DNA from: Pachysolen tannophilus NRRL Y-2460
Lineage: Eukaryota > Ascomycota > Pichiomycetes > Alaninales > Pachysolenaceae
Reading direction: 5' to 3'
Length of the DNA stretch: 64,000 bases
Assembly (NCBI GenBank): GCA_001661245.1
Contig: KV454014.1
Span: forward strand, 1,246,691 to 1,310,690
A program made the position numbers and the translations under genes. This document shows positions 38,443 to 48,132 of the stretch, in pieces (position 1 is the stretch's first letter; each line of letters starts with the position of its first letter). The notes under the pieces were generated by a model that was given only the letters and a program-made list of their open reading frames with translations, ran no database searches and was not told the DNA's origin.

Positions 38443-41115
38443 ATGAATAATAGTGGTATTCATGATATTGGAGTTAATGACAAATCAAATAAACTCATAT
38501 TGCCAACATTATATTCATTAGCAGATGAAGATTTGATTATTAGGCCGGCTAATAAAATAGCTGTTTCTGCGATTTTCCAAAATGAAGAATATTATCTTTA
38601 CAAGATTGAAGGTATTTATATAAGCAGAAAGAAATTTAACCATTGGATCAATGTTTTTCAATTTAAAGAGTTTTTACCACGGTTATCATCGCTAAGTTTA
38701 GATAAAGATTTGTCATTGATTAAAGATAAGAGAGATATTGTTGGGCTTGCCAATAATTCTAATTCTAAGCTTTTTGAAGGTACTTATGTATCGTTAACTG
38801 CCGCAAGGACATTAGCTAAGAAATATCATTTATATACAAGATTGGCGCCGGTATTGAATTGGGACACTGTTGCAAAAGTGAAATATAACGGAGATGAGTT
38901 TTACGAGATGTTTGTGAATATTAACAAATTTAGACATATTAGGATTTTAAGAAGTTGTGAATTGAATAAAATTAAAAAATCGGATATTTATAGATTGGCT
39001 TTTTTTAATCATTATTATCGGAAAAATCAAAATGATGAAAAATCGAATTATAGTAATGAGGAGCTTGTAGAAATAGAAAAAAATTCAGAGATTTTACTAC
39101 ATAAGCTGCTCACTTTTGGGAATTGGGATGATTTGAAAGAAGTTGAAGTGTTTGCCGAACGTTTACATGTTCTCAAATATGTTTCTGCAATATTAGACAG
39201 TAACTTAAGTGTATCAAGATGTTGGAATAACACATCTCATATTGATAAACTGGGCAGTTTCTTTGATTTGGTTTCTGAAACCCAGTTAAGAGAGAATTTT
39301 CAACTACTATCATTTGGATATTGTGACTACTACAGTTTACCATATAGCTTCCGGATCGAACACATTAACCCTAATCCAGGTAAAAAATATGTATTGCTAA
39401 AAGATGTTATTTCAGAATTTAAGGTTTCTCCTTTCCCTTCTTGTGCAAGTAAAAAAGTACGGCAAAAACAAATCAAAGTAATCAGAAGAAATTCGGATGA
39501 TTTCATTTTAGCTGATACATTTATAGAGTATCTAACAGCTATGAAATTATATGAGAAATGTTATAAAATATCTCAAAATAGAGATAAACCGTATAATGAG
39601 GAGCAACAAGAAAAATTGATGCATTTCTCAATTTTGAATATATTAAAACTAAGAGATTATATTCAGCTACTAGATGGACTAGAATACTGTTTGACAGAAA
39701 TTTATCCGCAAATTCATGGATATTGGATTCCTTTAGATGAAGCTAGAAAGATGTTCGAAAAAATGGATTACAACGCCGATATAGTAACGACTGAAGAACT
39801 GTTTGATAAATTTTTAAAACTAGGAAAATTTTCCAATTCAAAAGAAATATCATTGAACGTCGACATTGTATCACCACCTTTGCAAAACTCTAATGATAAG
39901 AAGAAGGGCACAGTTCTATCAAGGGATTTAAAAGATGTTGAGACCAGTAAAGTGAATGGGATTGGTGCCAGCATAATACTGCTAAACCCAATAACACTTG
40001 TAGAGAGACATGAATGGTCGAAAGATGAATTGATTGTATTATTTGAGTCAATTGAAAAATATGGTTTAAATTATGAAAAGATATCTGACATTTTTAAATC
40101 GAACAATCATAGAAGGTCACCGTCTGCACTTCGTTCATTTATAGAATCTCCTGATAATGAATCATTTCCGGAATTGAAAATGCTTTTCGGGAATGCCAAC
40201 TCAACATATAACTCAAAAGATTGGTTTGCATCTGTTAAGAAATTGATTTCTTCTTTGTTTAAAATTGACTCAGAAACAGGGGATGAAAGCAATCGCATGA
40301 ATTATTCCAGAAGGGCATCATTGCAAGAAATTAAGAAGCAGGCACTCACACTTCGATCAAATTCTAGTAATAGATCATTATTTCCCCATTGGCTGGAAAC
40401 TGCTGCCTCAGCTGATGAAAATTGCAATTCCAAGAGCGAACGTAAAACTAGTGGTTTCAAAAGATCAACGTCGTTGAAGCGTAGTGATCACTTTTGGGTC
40501 ACAATAGACCTAAAAAAAACATCCTTTAAATTTAACGGTACTAATAATGACAATAGCAATCTTTTGGTTCAGGACGCCCAAGAAATATCTGACAAGTTGG
40601 TAATTTCAGAAACTCAGCTGCAACTGCCTACACAATCGTCTATTTCCATTGATTCGATTGAAAATTTGGCAGCGGTGTTGAAGAAAGCTTCAGCTGAAAA
40701 TTTGACTACCCTTAAGAATTTTGAAGAAATGTGCGAAAGAATTTATTTGAATTGCGCGGATGATAAAGTTAAACAAGTAATGGAAGACGAGGTATTCAAA
40801 TTTTGGAGACCAGTCTTTAAAAAAATTAAATACCAGCTGGATTCTGGATTTTCTAATAAAAACAAACAAGAACTCAAAGAAAATAAAAAGCTAAAAAAGA
40901 AGCAGAAACATAAAGAGAAAAAAAGAAAAAAACAGAAAAACAAGAGTTTGTATAAGAGACTAAAGTTGAATGACATTGGGAATACTCAAAAAATTGTCAT
41001 TGAACTCATAAGTAAATCTAACGATACAAGTTTTGAAGTTATGAATATTTCTGAGAGACTTGATGGGAACTCTAGTAAAAGTAATGGTGACTCCGATTAT
41101 AACTCTACTAACTAG
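38443..41115 (+). CDS. Unrecognised nuclear-type protein with APSES/KilA-N-like segments and a Myb/SANT-like helix bundle
   Basis: 890 residues from ATG 38443. The segment at about 45-145 resembles an APSES/KilA-N DNA-binding fold: YYLYKIEGIYISRKKFNHWINVFQF, then FEGTYVSLTAARTLAKKYHLYTRLAPVLNW, compared with the GTWVPLERARELAKKYGVYDLLRPL pattern of APSES proteins. A second weaker copy may lie at about 415-445 (HGYWIPLDEARKMFEKM). At about 520-560 EWSKDELIVLFESIEKYGLNYEKISDIFK looks like a Myb/SANT helix set. The C-terminus has a strongly basic KKLKKKQKHKEKKRKKQKNK stretch at about 815-835, a likely nuclear signal. I do not recognise an orthologue. Chromatin or transcription work is an inference only. 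Confidence 0.6.
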   Translation: MNNSGIHDIGVNDKSNKLILPTLYSLADEDLIIRPANKIAVSAIFQNEEYYLYKIEGIYISRKKFNHWINVFQFKEFLPRLSSLSLDKDLSLIKDKRDIVGLANNSNSKLFEGTYVSLTAARTLAKKYHLYTRLAPVLNWDTVAKVKYNGDEFYEMFVNINKFRHIRILRSCELNKIKKSDIYRLAFFNHYYRKNQNDEKSNYSNEELVEIEKNSEILLHKLLTFGNWDDLKEVEVFAERLHVLKYVSAILDSNLSVSRCWNNTSHIDKLGSFFDLVSETQLRENFQLLSFGYCDYYSLPYSFRIEHINPNPGKKYVLLKDVISEFKVSPFPSCASKKVRQKQIKVIRRNSDDFILADTFIEYLTAMKLYEKCYKISQNRDKPYNEEQQEKLMHFSILNILKLRDYIQLLDGLEYCLTEIYPQIHGYWIPLDEARKMFEKMDYNADIVTTEELFDKFLKLGKFSNSKEISLNVDIVSPPLQNSNDKKKGTVLSRDLKDVETSKVNGIGASIILLNPITLVERHEWSKDELIVLFESIEKYGLNYEKISDIFKSNNHRRSPSALRSFIESPDNESFPELKMLFGNANSTYNSKDWFASVKKLISSLFKIDSETGDESNRMNYSRRASLQEIKKQALTLRSNSSNRSLFPHWLETAASADENCNSKSERKTSGFKRSTSLKRSDHFWVTIDLKKTSFKFNGTNNDNSNLLVQDAQEISDKLVISETQLQLPTQSSISIDSIENLAAVLKKASAENLTTLKNFEEMCERIYLNCADDKVKQVMEDEVFKFWRPVFKKIKYQLDSGFSNKNKQELKENKKLKKKQKHKEKKRKKQKNKSLYKRLKLNDIGNTQKIVIELISKSNDTSFEVMNISERLDGNSSKSNGDSDYNSTN

Positions 41116-41280
41116 AATTGACACCATTTGTAGATGTATCATGTACGGTTAGTGACTTAAATCTATAAATTAAAAATATTTTTTTCTTGTAGCATTAATA
41201 TATTATATTACAGATTCAAAATATAAAAATAAAAATGAAATAGAAATTATACAACGAAACCAAACCAAACCAAATCAATT

Positions 41281-42924
41281 CTATTTTCTCTTTTTACTAT
41301 TTTCAACATCGTTAATCTTTGAATTATAAGATTGCAGTGGATGGAAATTTTTTTGCACATTTTTAATTTCATCTGACGAGTATCCTGGAACTCTTATATT
41401 CCAATTTCTTTCCAAATGTAATTGAACATCTTTAAGGTTCATTTTTTCAACTTTTCTATGTTTAGCTAATCTACAAGAAAAACTAGTTACATTGGTAACA
41501 AATTCATCACATAAATCCAATAATAACTCTTCAACATTTTCATCAATAGCAGTGTTGCCATCTCCTTCATCGCTGCCAATATTTCTAACTAACTCCTTCA
41601 ATTTACGTTTATGCAATACTCGGTCACCTTCCATTTCAAATGGTAGTACAATAGGTGGTTGCAGTGGTGGCAGTGGTAATGAAGGTTTGTGTACATTCAT
41701 ACCGGAATTTGAAACAGTAGTCATTTTCATTGGACTTGGTTGTGTTTGCTGCATAGCATTGAAAACTGGGTTTTGAATTTTAGGGTAAGATGAGGAAGTT
41801 GAAGAGGATGAAGTTTTCATAGCAACTGAATTATTGTTAGTACTAGCTTGAGATGAAGAAGACTGTAGTTGTTTATTGATGGAAGTAGCTGGTGATGATA
41901 CTACTGGCGAAGCTTGAAAAAGTTGTTGTTGGGACTTTGTGGAATCTGCCTTGTATATTTGAGCTTTCGGTTGATTTGTAGACGCTTGAACCTGTTTCTG
42001 TTGAGGTTGTTGTTGTTGTTGTTGTTGTTGTTGTTGCTGCTGCAGTTGTTGTTGTTGTTGCAATTGTTGTTGTTGTTGCTGCTGCAGTTGTTGTTGTTGT
42101 TGTTGCAATTGTTGCAGTTGTTGTTGTTGTTGTTGTTGTTGTTGTAAATTGTTTACTGAATTTTGCCTCTGAATTGTTGAAGCCAGTTTAAGGTCGTTAT
42201 TATTTATAACATTCTGTTGTAAAGGAGAAGGTTGACGCAAAATTCCAGAATTATTCGTACTTTGTGATTTCAATTGTTGACTCATTTGATACAATTTCTT
42301 GGCGTAATAATCGTACCTTGATTTTAGCAGTTGTTCTTGAGTAATAATATTTTCCAATTGCTCTGGAGTCATTGGCGATTTTTTTGTTTCTGCGAGCATA
42401 TTCATTTTTGATTTAAAATCATCCAAAATCTGTCTAAGTTTTTGAAACAGATCTATTGAAATTTCCTGAGATTCCATCTGTGGTGATAACGATCCAACCG
42501 GTGATGCTGTTTTAAAATTTGAAGAATCACTATTGTTACCACTACTATTGGAAGTAGTGTTGTTGGTTGTAGCAATTGGTGATGGCGTACTTATAGGTGA
42601 CCCTACATTGTTACCTTGCTGCTTCAACTTCAACTGCTGTTGCTGATAATGCAATAGCACCTGCTTAATCCTATTGGCCTGCTTTAAATGCTCCTTTCCT
42701 CTATCTGATTCAGGACCAACTTCTTTTGCCCTTTGCATCTCATTCTTATAATTCTGAGTCAACTTCTGTAACTGAGCAGGTTGAAGAATAAAAGGTTTAG
42801 TAGCAATTTTTGTTTGATTCGTCTGATTCGTTTGATTAACCTGATTAACCTGATTCGTCTGATTCGTTTGATTCGTTTGATTAGGCTGATTAGACTGATT
42901 CGCCTGGGATTCTGGTTGACTCAT
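41281..42924 (-). CDS. TAF12: Taf12, TFIID/SAGA histone-fold subunit
   Basis: 547 residues (S. cerevisiae 539) from ATG 42924; the upstream TTG in frame is not used. The N-terminus is NQTNQ-repetitive, the middle has long Gln runs with interspersed CTG codons (42000-42150), and the C-terminal histone fold at about 428-515 reads VLHKRKLKELVRNIG, DENVEELLLDLCDEFVTNV, CRLAKHRKVEKMNLKDVQLH and ERNWNIRVPG. That pattern is diagnostic of TAF12. It pairs with TAF4 in TFIID and Ada1 in SAGA. The gene is tail-to-tail with the SANT-like gene (165 bp) and head-to-head with MDM12 across 207 bp. Confidence 0.93.
   Translation of the reverse strand: MSQPESQANQSNQPNQTNQTNQTNQVNQVNQTNQTNQTKIATKPFILQPAQLQKLTQNYKNEMQRAKEVGPESDRGKEHLKQANRIKQVLLHYQQQQLKLKQQGNNVGSPISTPSPIATTNNTTSNSSGNNSDSSNFKTASPVGSLSPQMESQEISIDLFQKLRQILDDFKSKMNMLAETKKSPMTPEQLENIITQEQLLKSRYDYYAKKLYQMSQQLKSQSTNNSGILRQPSPLQQNVINNNDLKLASTIQRQNSVNNLQQQQQQQQQLQQLQQQQQQLQQQQQQQLQQQQQLQQQQQQQQQQQQPQQKQVQASTNQPKAQIYKADSTKSQQQLFQASPVVSSPATSINKQLQSSSSQASTNNNSVAMKTSSSSTSSSYPKIQNPVFNAMQQTQPSPMKMTTVSNSGMNVHKPSLPLPPLQPPIVLPFEMEGDRVLHKRKLKELVRNIGSDEGDGNTAIDENVEELLLDLCDEFVTNVTSFSCRLAKHRKVEKMNLKDVQLHLERNWNIRVPGYSSDEIKNVQKNFHPLQSYNSKINDVENSKKRK
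42000..42150 (-). repeat. Poly-glutamine microsatellite in TAF12
   Basis: A CAA/CAG tract interrupted by CTG codons at intervals, encoding the long Gln-rich linker of Taf12. The CTG interruptions look like single changes from CAG. Confidence 0.8.
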
Positions 42925-43131
42925 GATTGATAAACCTTTTAATTGCAAAATTATAATTTCAATATTATAAATATGATGATTATATTTATAATATTATTGT
43001 TGATTAATTTTGGTTATAAAAAAAAAATTTGTCGTGTAGTAGTAATATTCAATTAAATTCAAATTTAAATTGATAATTTGATATTGGAAAAGGATTAAAC
43101 GAGAGCATTGAAAGAAGGTAGAAGAAGAGAG

Positions 43132-44796
43132 ATGTCATTTGAGATCAATTGGGAGAAGATAGTGTTGGATGATGGTGTTAATTTTCAGTTGAAGGAATTT
43201 TTCAATAAGCAATTAGCACAGTTGAGTTCATCTTTACCTTCATATATTGATAATTTAGAAGTTATAAAATTTTCATTGGGAGATATTCCACCGGATATTA
43301 CTATAAAGCATATTGGAGATCCTTTTCTGGAGTTTTATAAGGAGCAAAGAGATGAGGAAGAGAGTAAAAATAGAGGTTTGAATCAAGGTAAAAATGGTAA
43401 AGTAAATGGTGTTGATTTAGATGAAAGTGGAGATACTTTAAAGATTAAAAGTCATAAATATCGTTCAAATGTATTACCTCTGGTACCTATTTCAGATTCA
43501 GTTTCTCCAGAGTCTTTGAATTTGAATAGTTATGGTGGTAAATTGAAAGAAAAAGATTTGAAAAAATCACCATCATTTTCAATGGATTCATCAGAATTTT
43601 CTACAACGAGTTCAGTTTCTAGAACAAGGTCGTCATCACCATCATCATCACTGTCATTGTCGCTGTCACTGTCACTGTCACCTCTGATGGGTATAATTCC
43701 TAGTAGGGCTTTAACTTCTACACCAGTAGTTTCTAAACCACATTCGCCATTAATTTCTTCATCAAATTCCTCATTACCACAACTGCAGCAACAGGATCCA
43801 ATAGTTTTATCTAGATCAGGTTCAAATACTTTTAATTTACATCTTAATAGCAGCATCATGTCAAATAACCTTGGGATAGGTCATTTCAATTATAATTCAA
43901 ATGATAGTAGACCTTCATCTCCAATCCCACAATTTACTTCATTTGGACTTTCTCCACAAACTAGTAGAAGTCCCGTTTATTCAGGTGGAACACCTCCTCC
44001 TGGACCCAGTGGATTAAGAAATTGTACTACTGCAGATGAAAAAAATAATAAAAATAATAAATCTAGTATTGAATTAGATAATGAACAAGATACCAAAAAA
44101 GATTTAAAAAATGAAAATGATATTCAATTTATAGTGGAAATCAATTTTAAAAGTGACTTGTACATAGAATTGAAAACAAATTTATTGTTGAATTATCCTT
44201 CAGTTAATTTTATGTCCCTTCCTATAAAGTTGAAACTTACAGAATTAGTTATTCATTCTTTAGCATCAATTACTTATATTGATAAGAAAATATTTCTTAG
44301 CTTTCTATGTGATATCGATGATGACGAGACCAATGCAAACTCAGATGAAGATCATCAGCATCAACAACAACAACAACAAAATCTTCTTTACAACTTGAAT
44401 AATGGTGGGAACTCACCATCTACAAACTACGCCGCAGCACCATATTCAAATGGAACAACACTGAATAATAATAATAATAATAACAACAACAACAACAACA
44501 ACAACAATAGAATAGATATCATAAAGAAACTAAACATAGAAAGTGAGTTGGGTAGCATTTCAAACGAAAATAATAGTAATATAGATTTCGATAAAGAAGG
44601 CTCAATCTTAAGAAATATAGGTAAAATTGAAAAATTTTTAACTGGTATGATTAAAGATTTTATTATAGCTGAGCTAGCATGGCCAAGTTGGATTGAATTC
44701 GATTTGGCTGAAGATGAAGAAGAAGATCAAGAACAAGAACATCTTGAAACCACAGAGCTGACAACTGCTAATACACCAGGACAGAAAAAGATTTAA
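43132..44796 (+). CDS. MDM12: Mdm12, SMP-domain subunit of the ERMES complex, with long insertion
   Basis: 554 residues from ATG 43132 (MSFEINWEKI); the frame extends eight codons upstream only to a TTG. S. cerevisiae Mdm12 is 271. The SMP domain is split. The N-terminal part at about 1-75 has LPSYIDNLEVIKFSLGDIPPDITIKHIGDP. The C-terminal part at about 328-535 has NDIQFIVEINFKSDLYIELKTNLLLNYPS, LPIKLKLTELVIHSL, KKIFLSFLCDIDD and ELAWPSWIEFDL. Between them about 250 residues are Ser/Asn-rich, and a second Gln/Asn-rich loop lies near 405-460. Mdm12 carries phospholipids at ER-mitochondria contacts. A Ser/CTG alternating run at 43645-43690 would read serine-leucine under the standard code. Confidence 0.92.
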   Translation: MSFEINWEKIVLDDGVNFQLKEFFNKQLAQLSSSLPSYIDNLEVIKFSLGDIPPDITIKHIGDPFLEFYKEQRDEEESKNRGLNQGKNGKVNGVDLDESGDTLKIKSHKYRSNVLPLVPISDSVSPESLNLNSYGGKLKEKDLKKSPSFSMDSSEFSTTSSVSRTRSSSPSSSLSLSLSLSLSPLMGIIPSRALTSTPVVSKPHSPLISSSNSSLPQLQQQDPIVLSRSGSNTFNLHLNSSIMSNNLGIGHFNYNSNDSRPSSPIPQFTSFGLSPQTSRSPVYSGGTPPPGPSGLRNCTTADEKNNKNNKSSIELDNEQDTKKDLKNENDIQFIVEINFKSDLYIELKTNLLLNYPSVNFMSLPIKLKLTELVIHSLASITYIDKKIFLSFLCDIDDDETNANSDEDHQHQQQQQQNLLYNLNNGGNSPSTNYAAAPYSNGTTLNNNNNNNNNNNNNNNRIDIIKKLNIESELGSISNENNSNIDFDKEGSILRNIGKIEKFLTGMIKDFIIAELAWPSWIEFDLAEDEEEDQEQEHLETTELTTANTPGQKKI

Positions 44797-45148
44797 GTTT
44801 TACGTATTTTTGTAAATTGGTATAATTCAAAAATTGGTGAAATTTCTAATTTGCATATGAAATTTCACACCAAATTTTTTTTTTTTTTTTTAGTATAGTA
44901 AAGAAGTAATTACAATTTTTTAAAATTATTTTTATTAATTAATTAATTAATTTATTTATTAATATTATTATTAATCATATGTGAATTTGGTCTTGTTCTC
45001 TTTTGATTGGAGTTTAGTGGTAGAGAGATAGATAGAGAGAAAGAGTTAAATATAAAGTTATATATTAGAGTAACAAATATTAGAGATACTTGGGGGTAGA
45101 ATTTGTTTTAATAGTTTTTGTATATTTATAATTTTTTAAAAATTAAAA
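44797..45148. other. Intergenic region
   Basis: An A/T-only stretch includes a T-tract (44877-44893) and an ATTA repeat (44935-44975). It holds the promoter of the MNN9-family gene. Nothing else is recognised. Confidence 0.45.
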
Positions 45149-46441
45149 ATGGCTTGGAGACGAGTAAGCATAAATTTGATTTTATTGATGGGGGTTGCAT
45201 CATTATTTTTATTGATGTATTCACAAAATCCTCAAACCATGCGTGATATGATGCTGAAATCTGCTGAGGCAGCTACTGGGAAAAAAAGTGAATCTTCATC
45301 AACTGATAAAGCTAGTGGTGATGGTAAAGAAGTTTTAGTTAATACTAATCCTGAAACTATATATAAGACTGTGACTCTGGAGGTAACAGTGGAAGCAACA
45401 AAGACTATAACGGAACAAATTACACAATCGGCTAATATTGTTGTATCAGAACCAATATCAACACTGTTTTCAGTAACACATTTTAAATCCAAAAAATATA
45501 ATTTTGAAAAATATATTATATCTAAATCAAGAAATTTAGATTCTCAAGAACCTTCTGTATTAATTGTTTCAGCAATTGCTGGTAATTCTGCATTTGGAGG
45601 TCCTAGAAAATTTGAAGATTTTATGAAAATGTTTTCAAAATTATCTCATAATAAAAATGATATTTCATTAGGATTTTTATTTAAAAGTAAAGATGAATTA
45701 ACAAGTGTTATGAATTTTCTTTTAGAATATGAAAATTCATCACCAATTTTGGAACAATATTATAGAATTACATTAATTTATGCACCTTTTATAGAAGATA
45801 CTTTTACTGCAAGTAGAGGAGATAGGCATAATGATAATATTCAAAAATTAAGAAGAAGAGTTTTATCAAGAACAAGAAATTTCTTAATTAATCATTCACT
45901 GGCAAATGAAGATTATATACTTTCATTTGATTCTGATGTTATTGATGTTCCAAGTCAAATGTTGGATGTTTTCATTTCATCTGATAAAGATATAATTGTT
46001 CCAAGGGTTAGAATGGGTGATAACCAAGATTATGATCTTAATACATGGGCAGGACCAAGAGTTAAACCAAATGCAGCAGAATTTGAAAAATTAAATGCAA
46101 ATAAAAATGATGAAAATGATTTTGTTTTCATTCCAAATAGAGTTCCTGGTAAGACAAGATTCTTGTCTGATATGATTGATAAAAAGATACTGGATAATAG
46201 CGAAGAAGCAGGTCATTATGCAGTTGAAGTAAACTCAGTTGGTGGTGCTGTCTTATTTTTCAAAACTGAAATTTTTAGACAAGGTGTAATCTTCCCACCT
46301 TTCTATGTTATTGGTGCTGAGTGGGAAAGAGTTGAAGGCTATGATGGTATTGAAACTGAAGGAATTTGCTACCAAGCAAAAGTTCTTGGTTATTCATGTT
46401 TTGCCTTCCCAAACATTGTTGCTTCCCACTACGTCGAGTAA
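45149..46441 (+). CDS. MNN9-family (GT62) Golgi mannosyltransferase, mannan polymerase type
   Basis: 430 residues from ATG 45149. It is a type II membrane protein: a short cytosolic start, a transmembrane helix at about 7-25 (INLILLMGVASLFLLMY), a stem, then the catalytic domain. The segment RRVLSRTRNFLINHS leads to the metal-binding LSFDSDVIDVPS, followed by YDLNTWAGPR and the family signature VNSVGGAVLFFKTEIFRQGVIFPPF, ending in ASHYVE. Mnn9, Van1 and Anp1 share this layout and extend the alpha-1,6-mannan backbone in the Golgi. This copy is divergent and I cannot tell which member it matches, or whether it is a lineage-specific paralogue. Confidence 0.82.
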   Translation: MAWRRVSINLILLMGVASLFLLMYSQNPQTMRDMMLKSAEAATGKKSESSSTDKASGDGKEVLVNTNPETIYKTVTLEVTVEATKTITEQITQSANIVVSEPISTLFSVTHFKSKKYNFEKYIISKSRNLDSQEPSVLIVSAIAGNSAFGGPRKFEDFMKMFSKLSHNKNDISLGFLFKSKDELTSVMNFLLEYENSSPILEQYYRITLIYAPFIEDTFTASRGDRHNDNIQKLRRRVLSRTRNFLINHSLANEDYILSFDSDVIDVPSQMLDVFISSDKDIIVPRVRMGDNQDYDLNTWAGPRVKPNAAEFEKLNANKNDENDFVFIPNRVPGKTRFLSDMIDKKILDNSEEAGHYAVEVNSVGGAVLFFKTEIFRQGVIFPPFYVIGAEWERVEGYDGIETEGICYQAKVLGYSCFAFPNIVASHYVE

Positions 46442-46927
46442 TCATCCATTACTCATTACTCATTATTCCACTTTTATTCTATCAACCAACATTCTCGCCT
46501 ACTTTTGTTTTCTAATTCTTTTTCTATTTTCCCTTTTTTTTTCTTTTGTCTTTTTGTCTTTTTGTCTTTTTGTCTTTTTTTGTTTTTATTTATTCATTTG
46601 TTCATTATAGTTGCTGCCATCGGCATTATCATCGGCATTGCCATCGTTGTTGTCTTTTCTCATCATCGTTGTCGTTGTCGTTGTCGTATAGTAAATTGTG
46701 AATCTGACATTTTATTAGAAAGAATTAAAAGTAGTGTTTCCAAAGCTCAAATTCTAAAAAGGGAAATGATAAAAAAATTAAAAAAATTTTCATTTTTTAA
46801 AAGAAAAAAAAAAAAAGAACTGAAAATTATTCAGTTATCTTATTATACAATATTAATTAACAAACTAAGAGAAAATTGTATTTTTAGGGTTCTTTCTTTT
46901 TGGTACAGATAGATAGATCTTTTGAAG
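46442..46927. other. Intergenic region with a TTTTGTC repeat
   Basis: A heptanucleotide TTTTGTC/CTTTTTG repeat runs about 46544-46580, and a GTTGTC repeat lies near 46648-46686. The 46505-46912 frame is a translation of these repeats and is not called. An A/T-rich RRPE-like element near 46780-46796 fits the ribosome-biogenesis gene downstream. Confidence 0.45.
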
Positions 46928-48037
46928 ATGGTTAAGGGAGCAAGGAGAAGTTCTGTTTCAAAAGATGGGTTTCAAAGCGAAGCTTTGAGTCGTAAGGAAA
47001 AGAGAAAATTGAAAAAAGAGATTCTGAAAAAAGAAGAAGAGGTAGTGGCAGATGAGGAAGATGAAGAAGAAGAAGATGATGACGAAGATGACGAAGATGA
47101 GGATAATGAATTAGATTTAGAAAAGTTGGAGCAAGGTGCAGATAGTGAAAGTGAGAGTGAAAGCGAAAGCGAAGTAGAAGAAGAAGAAGACAATGAAGAA
47201 CAGAAAGATGAGCAAAATGAAGATGATGAGGAAGATGATGTTCTGCTTTCTGAAGTTGAGGTTGATTCTGACGCTGATATTGTACCTTATACAAAGTTAA
47301 CAATTAATAATCTTGCAGCATTAAAGGATTCTTTAGCAAGGATTCAATTACCTTGGTCAAAACATTCATTTGAAGAACATCAATCTGTAACTTCTACAGA
47401 AAAAATTGAACCTCAAGTTAAAGATATATATGATGATACACAACGTGAAGTTGCATTTTATAAACAAGGCCTTGAAGCTGCTATTACAGGAAGAAAAGAA
47501 TTATTAAAATTAAAAATTGCATTTTCTAGACCTTTGGATTATTTTGCTGAAATGATTAAATCAGATGAACATATGGAAAAATTAAAACAAAAATTAGTTA
47601 AAGAAGCTATTGCTAAGAAAGCAACTGAAGATTCTAAAAAACAAAGACATTTGAAAAAATTTGGTAAACAAGTACAAAATGCAACATTACAAGAACGTCA
47701 AAAGGAAAAAAGAGAAACTTTAGAAAAAATTAAATCTTTAAAGAAGAAAAGACAAGGAAATGAAATATCTAATGATGATTTTGATATTGCAATAGAAGAA
47801 GCTACTCTGGCTAAGGAAGAATATAAAGATAAACATGATAAAAATGGTAGAGGTAAACCAAATAATAAAAGATTACTGAAGAATGCAAAATATGGTTCTG
47901 GAGGAATGAAAAGATTTAAAAGAAAAAATGACGCTCTGAGTAGCGCAGATATTTCTGGTTTTAGTTCTAAAAAAATGAAAACTTCAAGTGGTGGTAAGAA
48001 ACCTCGTCCTGGGAAAAGTAAAAGAAGACATGTTTAA
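46928..48037 (+). CDS. EBP2: Ebp2, nucleolar 60S ribosome-biogenesis protein
   Basis: 369 residues from ATG 46928 (the frame extends two codons to a TTG). The N-terminal third is basic then strongly acidic (about 35-115). The Ebp2 core follows: LAALKDSLARIQLPWSKHSFEEHQSV, DDTQREVAFYKQGLEAAITGRKELLKLKIAFSRPLDYFAEMIKSDEHM, KKATEDSKKQRHLKKFGKQVQNATLQERQKEK. The C-terminus is lysine-rich and ends PGKSKRRHV. Ebp2 works with Brx1 in 27S pre-rRNA processing. It is convergent with SNU114 (95 bp between stops). Confidence 0.93.
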   Translation: MVKGARRSSVSKDGFQSEALSRKEKRKLKKEILKKEEEVVADEEDEEEEDDDEDDEDEDNELDLEKLEQGADSESESESESEVEEEEDNEEQKDEQNEDDEEDDVLLSEVEVDSDADIVPYTKLTINNLAALKDSLARIQLPWSKHSFEEHQSVTSTEKIEPQVKDIYDDTQREVAFYKQGLEAAITGRKELLKLKIAFSRPLDYFAEMIKSDEHMEKLKQKLVKEAIAKKATEDSKKQRHLKKFGKQVQNATLQERQKEKRETLEKIKSLKKKRQGNEISNDDFDIAIEEATLAKEEYKDKHDKNGRGKPNNKRLLKNAKYGSGGMKRFKRKNDALSSADISGFSSKKMKTSSGGKKPRPGKSKRRHV

Positions 48038-48132
48038 TCTAGTGTAGTCTTTTTTTTTTTTATCTTTTTTTTTCCATATATATTAACGCAATTAATTTTC
48101 TATTAGTAATAGTACACAATTATAACATAAAT

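Noticed and set aside
46505-46912. 135-codon frame with hydrophobic and basic parts after the MNN9-family gene
   Set aside because: The coding pattern comes from TTTTGTC and GTTGTC repeats in the 3' flank and EBP2 promoter; no family match.
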